Shown here: piece after piece, positions 51,224 through 64,000 of the stretch
How the letters are laid out: every line of letters begins with the position of its first letter
Position numbering within the stretch: the first letter of the stretch is position 1
NCBI RefSeq assembly: GCF_020382885.2
Contig: NC_058514.1
Coordinates: 14,928,249 to 14,992,248 of the forward strand
From: Scatophagus argus
Taxonomy: Eukaryota; Chordata; Actinopteri; Scatophagidae
Direction of reading: 5' to 3'
DNA: 64,000 nt
The notes under the pieces: model-generated
Told to the model about the DNA's origin: nothing
The model's input: only the letters and a program-made list of their open reading frames with translations
Database searches by the model: none
Made by a program: the position numbers and the translations under genes

Positions 51224-54200
51224 TCATTTTTTACTCTTGGCTGCCACTTGTTCCTGTGCAGCTTTCTTGGCTTTAACCATCTCCACCAGCTCCTGTAAGA
51301 GAGAACAAGGAAACATCAGGTTAGAATGTTTTGAAGTTTGTGGTGCTGCTCAAATGCACCATCTTACACACAGGAGACATTCTGAATGTTTAGTCTGCAC
51401 TGATTTATATGAATGGGGTAGACAAAATATTAGAAACACCTCAGTACACTATCACTTCAGTGTAACAGGTTTAACTAGGTCGACCTAATAAACTGACAAC
51501 TGAAGGTTCCTGATGCCTTGAAACCAGCACATCATCTTACCTTGTACCTCTTCATACAGTCTTTCTTGCTTCGACCTGGGACGGCAGCAGCGATCTTCTC
51601 CCAGCGCTCAGGTGTGCTCACTGGGTAGGTCTTCAGGGCTTGTTCCAGAAGTTTCTGCTCCTCTGTGGTCCAGGCGGCAGTGTTGCCATCACTACCAGAG
51701 GCTGAGACACACAGGGGGTCAATGAGTCACACTGTTAGGCAGAGCCTTTGTCGTTTTTGAGCGATGTTCCTGCTTCCGATGTGCAGATTAAGGAATCATC
51801 TTCCAGATAAAGATACAAACTGACAACAGCTGTAACGCTAAGCACACTCACCATCAAATCTCTCTGAGGGCATAGCATTGTCTATAGAGGGCGCCACTGA
51901 GGTGTGTTCCTTCTTGAATTTCTCAAAGGCTTTTCTGTTGATCTCATCTTTCTGTAGGGGGTCTGTGCAGATGATGAAAGGGTAAGAAACAGCATGCAAA
52001 ATAGTCTGCTGCCATAAAAACATAATTTCAGTTTTCCAGTTATAAAAATAATTATATCACTCAGTATTCTGTTGACTTGCAAGAGGGAAAACTGCAATGG
52101 CAGTTCAGAAATATATGTAAATATATATATGTATATGTTTTAATCAAGTAATATCTCATACATAGATGTTCATTAGCATTAATAAGCAGAAGTATATTGA
52201 AATAACTTCATCTATGTATTGTGACTGTTAATGGGACTGAAGACTGCAGCAGGTTGTGTAAATCATTGTTTCTAAGCTCACCTAGCCGTTGTAGATTCTT
52301 TGCTTTGTTGATGACATCTTTGGCAGTCCTCTTCATTCCACTGGTGGAGTGTATGTTCATGTAGTTGGCAATAACTTCCCACCTGGAAGGGGGGGGGGGG
52401 GGAAACAAACATATATTGATTTTTTCTTCATGCTAAGCTAAATGGACTGGAAAGCAGGGCTGTGCCATCATGGAGGGGGCAAAAAAAATTTTGAATGTCA
52501 AGAAAGAGCTTTAGAATCAAATACAGCAAAAACAAAAAAAAAAACACAAGTTTGGGTTACATCACGGGACAAAGAGTGCACAGAGAAGGGAGCAGAAATG
52601 CAAACATCTTTTTTTGCGTTAGAGAATAAGCTCAGTGACTAAAAGAGACACATGGTGCAACAACAATCACCTGAAGCTCAAATATCATCAAAACCAAGAA
52701 GCCTGTGGTAAAAATTATTTCTACACGAAACTGCTCACAAGATGTGTGGATTATCTTGGTTCTTTGAACACCACAAGTGATGTGCCATCTAGGGTCCATT
52801 ATATTTCTGCAAAAGCAAGTATCTCTATAGCTGATACCTCAAAAACTCAGCTACTCACACCAAAACAATCTAGATGGATATATGGACATAAACTCTACCT
52901 AAAGCATATCTTTCCACTTGAAGTGAATTTTCTTCCATTTTACAGCCACTGTGTATTGGGGTCAACCAAAACATGGGTGACCTACATTTAATACTGCGCC
53001 TGAACGCATCGCGTGAGCGTCTACCTTGCGTTGGTTCCAGCAGGGAACAGGTTGACGGCTTTGATAAGCAGCTGGAGGTCGTCCTCGTTCCAGCCCTTAC
53101 CCACGGCGCCTCCTCCTCCTCCGCTGGCCTGGTCGGCACTGCGAGCCGCCTGCCTCGCCTGGACCTCCGCCTCCCTCTCCCTCTGCAGCTGGGCGTTCAC
53201 CTCCTGCACCTGAAGGGAAGAGCACCAACATGTTTGTGCACTCGAGAGGACATCAGCTGAAGAGGGGCATGTGCGAGGTCTCATGGTGGTTGTGCCTTTG
53301 TACCTGCTTCTCCACGGCTGCCTTACTGTCCTCTTTGGAGCCCGAGGCCAGGATTTCATTCAGGGACTGCAGGCTGGAACCAGACATGAAAAACTGTTAC
53401 ACACCTGCTCAGTGCCCCCTCCCCGAAAGCAGTGTAAGACTTGGAAGATCTTAGCCTTTAGAATCATTACAGCGTTAAATTCATCCAAGTGGATCTTGTG
53501 GACTGTACCTTGTCAGCTCCAGCCGATCGCACAGCTTCTCCACCTCCTCCATCATTTTCACACTGTCAGCTTCATTGTCAGCAAAGTAATTCCAGTTCTG
53601 TGGAGTGAGGAAGAATGTGGAGACAGAACACATTAACCAAAGCACTGTAACTGATGAATGCGGGCTTCAAGGTTTGAGTGCTTCTACGAGAACGAACCTT
53701 GCAGGTAGTCCTGAGTTTCTGCCTCTCCTTCTTAATAGCCTTCTTCTGAATCTCCTTCTCTTTCTTGGCCTGCAGGGCTGCCTGCTTGGCCTCCTCTTCC
53801 TCCTTCTCCTTCGCCAAGCGAGCTGTCTCAAGCTCCGCCTGCCGGGCCTGCAAAACACCCAGAAAACTGATTGGTGAACATTTGCCAGAGTGACGACATC
53901 ATTTCAAGTCACCCGAAGCGAAACCCTGACCCGGTCTGACATACTTTATTGTATGTTAAGCAGGTTATGCCTTTATTTCATTTAGCACATCACAGTAATT
54001 CCAATAGCTCATAAGGACCAATTAAGAAGGTCAAGTTAATGTTAAGTTAATGAATGACACCTACTCGCTCCTTCTCCTCCTGCTCTCTCTTCTTGGCGTC
54101 GGCTTTAGCCTTCTTCTCAGACTCCTTCCTGGCTTTTTCTTCTTCTTTGAATTTCTTTATCCTAGGGTCACAGGTGTAAGCAGTATCTGCAGCAGTGAAG

Positions 54201-57200
54201 CAATAAAACCGCTTCAGTGTCCGATGATACAGGATTTTACATAAAGATACCATTTCTAAAATGCTCCAAGTATATGTGCAAAAGAAAGTCTTTATATTAT
54301 CACATATTAGACAACATATATGTGTAATAGGCCAATATCTGCCAATATTACTGGCTGAGTGATGCATCAGTCTGACTCTTTTTTCAGCAGATATCTCCCA
54401 CAGATAGCTCTCTGATATTTTTAGTTGTTCCATTCATCTTGTGCTGTGTGCTGGCTCTGGGACTGTACCAACTAGTGTTCGTATTCTGTTCATCTCCTCC
54501 TTCTTCCTCTGAGCTCTGGAAGCTCGATTCTGCTTTTCAATCCATCTCCTCTCATCTCGACTGCAAGGGAGAGTTCAAACATGTCGATCAGAGATTCTCT
54601 AGTTAGAAGACGGGACCCGAACTGTGCTTCTGCTCAATGGACTGCTGTGACACATGCTAGCTTACCATTCAGCCTTTTCCTTTTCCTCTTCATCCAAGTA
54701 GGAGAATTCCCTCCATGAGTCAAAGTTGTACCTTTAACAGAAACAGAAGTCCAAGTTAAAGCACATTCTCTTTGACCTGTATTTTAGACACAGCTAAATG
54801 TCATCGTTCTGTTCTGGCATCAACCAATCACTGACATTTGTTTTCAATCAAATAAACATTTCTTGATAGGAAGAAATGAAAAAAAACCCAACAACAATCA
54901 ACTACTCACCAAAAAGAGTAAAAACTGTCAACTTCTTCAAAAGAGGACTCCATGGTGCCAAGTTTGGGCACGTGCTTTTTGGAAGACCATCTGGCATTTC
55001 GCTCAAAAACGGGCGCGAACACCTCAAAAAAGTTTTCTTTGCCCTCGCCCTTTGAAGGCACAGCGTTGTCGAAGGTGGGATCTACACTGTCGAAGGCTCT
55101 CCTCTTCACAGGGTCCGACAGGACTTCTATAGCTGAGGTCCAATGACCAGCGGATGACAGTTACAGTAAGTTCAGGAGTTGCTTCTGAAATAACAACAAC
55201 TGATGCTAATAACAATTAAAAGCAATATTGCTTACCTTTCGTTATACAGGTGAAGTAGTCGTTGTCTCCCTCTACAATCTGCTCTCCTGCAGCTTTCCTC
55301 TTGTCAGGATGGTGCTTCAACACAATCGCTTTGTCTGTCGAGAGGCAGCAGAGAATGTGATTGAAATAGGCTACTTCCACCAACCAGACAAGAGATCCAT
55401 AAGAACAGGGGGATGAGGCATACTCACGGGCAGCTTTGATTTGCTTCTGTGTGGCTTTGTACCTAAAGTGTGGGAGCCCGAGGACAGCATAGTGATCTTG
55501 ATTCTGACAAACAAATAACAGGTTAGTGAAGAGTTCAAATGACAAACTGATGTCTCACATTCTCTAATTATACTCTGAGTAGTCCTCAACCTCCGATCCC
55601 AAAAAAAGCTGGGACGTCATGTAATATGTAAATAAAAACAATAAATTCTTCATCCCATCCTTTCTTGTGAACGACCAAGCCTTTACACGAAGTCTCTTTC
55701 ATACCCAATCAAGATACTGTCATCTGTTACCAATGAACCTGTTTACCTGTGGGATGAGCCAAACAGGTGTTCTTAGAGCCGTACACAACTTTCCCAATTT
55801 CCTGTTGCTCCTGTCCCAACTAATTTTATAGACTATATAATGAAATATAAATGATCAACAGCAAAATCTGGAGAAAAATAATCCTGGCATCCGAACCGCA
55901 CTGCGAAATTAAAAACCAGACGTTTGGTGAGCGTCTCCTGCACCAGCATCACCTCTGATAAAGAAGCGGAAAGTCGTGCAACAACCTTTTCTCATTCTGA
56001 CTGATACCTTCCAGTCTTTGGGATCAAGTGTTCGGAGCATCGCGTACTCCTCCAGCTGAAACTCCTCATCCTCTGACTCCTCTGAGGACTCCTCTTCCTC
56101 CTCTAGCTCTTGGAAGGAGGTAGATGTGCTCCTGTTCCTCCTCTTCATGTAGGCCTCGAACCATCTGCCCACCGGCTCCACCTGCACCTGCACAGAGGCT
56201 ACGAAGGGATAAAGCGGTGAGAAAACCTACTGTTTCTCATCAGAGTATTGAGCCTGACTGAAATTTTCAATGCTTGACAACTTTGCACAAACTTTTTTTT
56301 GTTGTTTTTTTTTTTTTTTTACATAAATACACAATGATCCATTAAAAGAGTGCTTTTAAAAAACTGTGACTGAGTACACACTGAATGGGACATTTGAAAA
56401 ATAAAACTGTGTTCTCTGGAAAACAAACTAATGGCAAAGCTGTTCCTAAAAGATGTTATCTTGGCATTTCTCTAATGCAATGTCATCTTTATTTCCTGTG
56501 TGATCTGCTGAGGTTTGGCACTATCAGCTGTTGCAGACCCCAGTGCAATGAAGGCATAATTAATAGCTTTTAATAATGCTAGGAGCACCCAAACTCTTTC
56601 GTACACGACTTTGACTACAAGCCAGATTTTCCTTTCCGGGTGAACACATTATTTTTCTTCTATCTTCATGGTTGTCAAAACAGCTGTCCAGATATGTGTG
56701 TCTCCAAATATATTAGTTTACAAGAAAAGCTCAACGTGAATCTTCATTTTATGAGACACACTTTGACATTTACTCTGTAATGACTTGCTTAGAAAACTTC
56801 TTGGACAAGATTCTTTCTCTTGACTTTGAACACTATAGTTAAGTGACACTAAGCTCTGGTGATGCATTTGAGGCGGCAACAGTTAATAATGGCATTCTTC
56901 TACAAGCTGCACCAAAAATATCTGGATGAAATGTTCCCATTTGAGGTAACCGGGAATGAACGTTTTACTATAGTTTGGTGATACTTTAAAACTCCAGCTG
57001 CTTTTGTCGTCATAGAAAATGATGACAGCTACAGACGGTACAACAGGTGTCCAGAGCGCCTGACATGTAAGAGCGTTTTAAATATCAAGATATGCCAACT
57101 AGCAAGTGTTCAGATATGACAAGAGCTCTAATAAATCACTGCAGCAAGTGCAACCATGAGTGGGCAGCAGTTCACTTTCATTGTGCAACACTGGACACAA

Positions 57201-57433
57201 CACAGCTGGAATAAAGCCAATACAAATTATTAAGAATAAAGATACTCTACAATTAGCTAATATTAGAGTAGTCTTTGCTGTCTGCCTTTTAGCTGCATGC
57301 TAACGACTACAGCAACAGTCTTCATGTACCATTGGTAGCTTCGCTAGCTACCTCCCTCTGGCCTCTTTCAGTGCTTACCGGCAGCGGCTGCAAAGACAAT
57401 CGTTTCATCACCGTCCAGCGCTTCTAACAACAT
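51224..57433 (-). CDS. dnajc2: DnaJ homolog subfamily C member 2 (ZRF1/MPP11/zuotin)
   Basis: J-protein of the ribosome-associated complex, also a chromatin reader through its SANT domains. Sixteen exons (minus order) join in frame to 619 residues (human 621): 57379-57433, 56008-56198, 55428-55503, 55236-55334, 54910-55132, 54666-54731, 54469-54560, 54065-54186, 53698-53847, 53509-53597, 53304-53373, 53025-53209, 52282-52382, 51852-51962, 51541-51701, 51224-51292. The J domain (about 83-160) keeps the catalytic HPD at 116-118. A long charged coiled coil rich in KE repeats follows (about 270-440), then SANT1 (from about 447, [18 protein letters not shown]) and SANT2 (from about 551, [19 protein letters not shown]). 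Exon 9 ends in an unusual donor AAG|GTTCGT. The exon 13 acceptor has a run of 14 cytosines. Shares its promoter region with psmc2. Confidence 0.97.
52383..53024 (-). other. dnajc2: dnajc2 intron 12, repeat-bearing
   Basis: The intron contains, at about 52660-52990, sequence resembling a fish dispersed repeat (GATTATCTTGGTTCTTTGAACACC, TTCCATTTTACAGCCACTGTGTATTGGGGTC in pieces). Repeat identity is uncertain. Next to exon 13 is the poly-G/poly-C tract at 52389-52402. Confidence 0.35.
52389..52402. repeat. (G)14 homopolymer beside the dnajc2 exon 13 acceptor
   Basis: On the transcribed (minus) strand it is 14 cytosines followed by TTCCAG and exon 13, so the homopolymer forms most of the polypyrimidine tract. 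Confidence 0.9.
55585..55830 (-). repeat. Common fish dispersed repeat in dnajc2 intron 2
   Basis: CCGATCCCAAAAAAAGCTGGGACG, ATGTAAATAAAAACAATAAATTCTT, TTTCATACCCAATCAAGATACT, AACCTGTTTACCTGTGG, CAAACAGGTGTTCTTAGAGC and CTCCTGTCCCAACTAATTTT form the known word order of a very widespread fish repeat with inverted 'TTGGGAC' ends. Orientation and family name are uncertain. Confidence 0.6.
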
Positions 57434-57922
57434 CTTAGAATGGGTTTCACGAACATTCAGGTGCCGAAATTATGAACTGACAGTTTTCTAAAGTGCTAAA
57501 GTTTATGGCCCGCTCATTAACACACCACATGGGCCTCCCTTTCTAAGTGCCAATCCGTAAGGAAGCCCTGCTGTCACGCCGTTAACCACTCCGTGTTATG
57601 ATTACGCTTCCTTGCGATAGTTCCACAGTTACGAAAGGAGTTTTGTTAAGAAGTGTCTCTTCGCTGAAAATCCATAAATATTGACTGAGAATTTCCAACA
57701 TTTAACTATTATTTGTAACTGAGAATCATAATTATATGAATCTTGTTTAAGAGTCAAAAATATTTTTCTTCTATTGGTGGTACATCTTAAATAAAATTCC
57801 GACCTATATTTCCGGTGACTCGTTCACAGTAGCGGAAATTCAAAGCTGCTGTGTAATGGTACAGTTTGGTTGTTGAGGTAGCTCGGTCTTTTAGTGCTAA
57901 GCAGTTTATTTCTCGATTAAAA
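57434..57922. promoter_or_regulatory. Bidirectional dnajc2/psmc2 promoter
   Basis: Only 489 bases separate the two start codons, which point away from each other. Seen inside: an inverted CCAAT box (ATTGG, 57773-57777), an ETS-type TTTCCGG (about 57808-57814) and TGACTCG just after it, which partly resembles an antioxidant-response core of the kind NFE2L1 uses at proteasome genes (incomplete match). No TATA box at a fitting place. Both genes would start inside this interval. Confidence 0.7.
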
Positions 57923-62059
<4,137 letters not shown>

Positions 62060-62172
62060 AAGTGTGTCTGTGTGTGTGAGAGAGTGTTTCCACTTCGGCA
62101 TTTTGCTGTCAAAAGAAGCAGAGCACGGAGTCAAAAATATTGTTCTTTTGTTGTCATTCTTGTTCACTTAAA

Positions 62173-62178
62173 AATAAA
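62173..62178 (+). terminator. psmc2: psmc2 poly(A) signal
   Basis: AATAAA 114 bases after the stop codon, followed by a GT-rich stretch (GTTGAGTCTCTTTGTT) that fits a downstream element. Confidence 0.8.
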
Positions 62179-62559
62179 GTTTATTCCAGAGTTGAGTCTC
62201 TTTGTTCAGTAACCGTATGGTACCTTTAAAGGCCTCCTGTGTTATACAATAGCACAACTAAAAAAAAAAAAAACATATGCTAAAACTTGCACTGACAGAA
62301 TGTACACTAATACATTAGTACTGCACTCGGACTCACAGCAGTGCAGGCGCACTGTAATAGACATGACACTGCAAAAGGACCAGTGATAGTGATTTTGCTG
62401 GTCACACAGTAATACAGCTGAAAATAAGCAGATCATCAAGACAAAATTTCTTGGTAACCACAAACATTTGATACAGCGTGATGATAACAGGCAGCTTCCA
62501 GTCAGATTCCCAGACTTTTCCAGCACTGACATTACTGATGAGGGCTACCCTAAAGTGAA

Positions 62560-62975
62560 GCCAAAACATCTTAAACTCCACCTGTGGGGGGGCAGTCTAC
62601 AGCACAGGTTGTAAACACCTGGGGGGGGGTGTTTGAGACATCAGCCAAACTAAAAACTCAAGATGGTTTCTGTCATTTTAGGTAGTTCTTACCAAAATGA
62701 GGCATGTTCAAGTGCTTTTAATGAGTTATTTAATAGTTCTAAAAAAAGGGATGAAACTTCATGACTGAGAGCTGAGTGTTGCTTGCTAATGGGCCAGACA
62801 AGTGTACTGGCGAGAACTCGATCATTACTGTGCAGACTCGGGCACGTCTCCGGTACAAAATGGCAGTGCTCGTATCCAGCATGCTTTAGTGTCATTTTTG
62901 TACAGTGGGAGGACGTGGAGATGTGTTGTCCATCTTTATATATGTCAGTTGTTTCCACCATAAACTGGACTCTTT
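62560..62975. repeat. Fish dispersed repeat
   Basis: CAAGATGGTTTCTGTCATTTTAGG, AGTGCTCGTATCCAGCATGC, TGTCATTTTTGTACAGTGGGAGG and ACGTGGAGATGTGTTGTCCATCTTTATATATG are words of a common fish repeat that usually ends in a 'cagtctatgg' type motif. Open frames across it are not genes. Confidence 0.55.
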
Positions 62976-63216
62976 CAGTAACCATTCTAATAAGATCATT
63001 TGGACCAGAGCAGCAGTACTAGAAAATGTTTCTCTCCCAGCAGTGCATTGATAACTTCAACAGAACTACAGAAACATTTTAAAAGTGCAACTCTAAACAA
63101 TCTGCTCAACAGAGTAGATGTAGAAAAATAATTCTGCAGGAATGTCTGCTCATAATCCCACATTTCTGATTGAATAAAAGCCTCAAAACCGCCTTGTGTC
63201 TCACTGTTCTGGGCAT

Positions 63217-63222
63217 TTTAAT
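63217..63222 (-). terminator. slc26a5: Candidate slc26a5 poly(A) signal (ATTAAA)
   Basis: ATTAAA on the minus strand, 137 bases beyond the proposed stop at 63359. A variant signal, so tentative. Confidence 0.3.
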
Positions 63223-63358
63223 TTAATAAAGTTGTCAGAATCTTGTGAGGGTTGGGTGGGAGGTCATCCACCTGGGTTACAAACCCTCCTCTATTCAGTA
63301 TGAATGATTGTTCAGGTCATCACTATCATGATGCTGGAACATCACAAGTTCATAGCAC

Positions 63359-63576
63359 CTACAGGCGGGTGCAGGTACTCCCAAGTCTGCCATCCACTTC
63401 CTTGCTGTGATTTGTCCCAGATGACAGGTGTCTTCTACTGTCAGGTCGTTTCATTGGTCGGGACAGCCGGCCGGCGAGAATTTGCAGCACAGCGTCATGG
63501 ACAGTGGGGAACACCATCTCTGGAGTCACTATCCCAGTGAAAAACTGTAAGGCATCCAGCTCAGACAGTAGGCTTC
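63359..63576 (-). CDS. slc26a5: Last coding exon of SLC26A5 (prestin), partial
   Basis: A minus-strand open frame ending at a TAG (63359-63361) contains SLLSELDALQFFTGI and VFPTVHDAVLQ. The order L..L....FF followed by F.T(V/I)HDAVL is the end of the STAS domain in SLC26 anion transporters. In human SLC26A5 lies next to PSMC2 in tail-to-tail orientation, which fits this position and strand. The tail after the STAS end is short and basic and has no similarity that I can vouch for. The acceptor is placed at TGTGATCTACAAG|GA (63577/63576), giving a codon split after its first base; this boundary is the least sure point. Upstream exons are outside the window or not recognised in 63577-64000. Prestin is the motor protein of mammalian outer hair cells and an anion exchanger in fish. 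Confidence 0.65.
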
Positions 63577-64000
63577 CTTGTAGATCACAGCAGAAATGCA
63601 AGATCAGTCAGATCACTTATTATTAATAGGGACAGTTCCAATATAAATAAACATACATAAAATACATTTGGCAAAAAACTCCCCAGTTCCATATAGGAAC
63701 TATTTAAATAAAAAAAAAATCAAAATTACAAGCAATTGAACTTACACCACATTGCCCTTTGAATAAGTCAACCTAGCTAAAATGAATGGCTCCTTTAAGT
63801 TCAGTTTGGTTGACACTGTTTCAGGGACGTGCTGATTCATCTTTAATGGGCGTTTTGCTCTCGTTTGTGTTGCTCTAGTTCACCAACACCAATGAGATGA
63901 ACAAAACATTAGCCCTTTTTAGTGAGTTCTTTCTTTGTTGTATTAGCTTTAGCTACATGTAACTAAAAAAAAACTGGCTGAGGAATAAATTTGGACAAAA
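63577..64000. other. Probably slc26a5 intron, nothing recognised
   Basis: AT-rich sequence with no convincing further exon. A donor-like GTAAGT on the minus strand (63742-63747) is not preceded by an SLC26-like frame. Confidence 0.4.

Noticed and set aside
62689..62985. Minus-strand frame of 98 codons downstream of psmc2
   Set aside because: Lies in a common fish dispersed repeat.

Overview
The window is nuclear DNA of a ray-finned (teleost) fish. The evidence is split genes with GT/AG introns, vertebrate-type orthologues, CA/TG microsatellites, and a tRNA-derived SINE family ending in (GGAT)n that is typical of percomorph fish. No bacterial, organellar or viral segment was seen.

Right part (about 42.3-64 kb) is a dense housekeeping block. 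Genes alternate in strand: phax (-), pmpcb (+), dnajc2 (-), psmc2 (+), and the last exon of slc26a5/prestin (-) near the right edge. pmpcb-dnajc2-psmc2-slc26a5 matches the human 7q22 order, including the psmc2/slc26a5 convergence. phax, which is on 5q23 in human, sits beside pmpcb here and has an uninterrupted coding region plus a 5'UTR intron. The alternating strands give two divergent promoter regions (phax/pmpcb and dnajc2/psmc2) and two convergent ends. At the pmpcb/dnajc2 end the two poly(A) signals lie 4 bases apart on opposite strands. All exons of pmpcb (483 aa), dnajc2 (619 aa) and psmc2 (433 aa) could be joined in frame with GT/AG splice sites and no disabling change.

Left part (1-42 kb) is gene-poor. 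It holds SINE copies (one with an 11-bp target-site duplication), LINE remnants, a small TIR element, three copies of an unnamed dispersed repeat, microsatellites, a perfect 60-bp palindrome, and a repeat carrying a hammerhead-ribozyme-like core. A few short minus-strand segments have good splice signals and open frames but match nothing I recognise. Several blocks rich in homeodomain, octamer and E-box words look like conserved non-coding DNA.

Functionally the genes serve general cell upkeep: U snRNA export (phax), cleavage of mitochondrial presequences (pmpcb), ribosome-associated co-chaperone and chromatin reader (dnajc2), and the 26S proteasome base ATPase (psmc2). slc26a5 is the inner-ear motor/anion-transporter family member. 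Exon boundaries were set by eye from splice signals and reading frame; transcription starts and ends are inferred.
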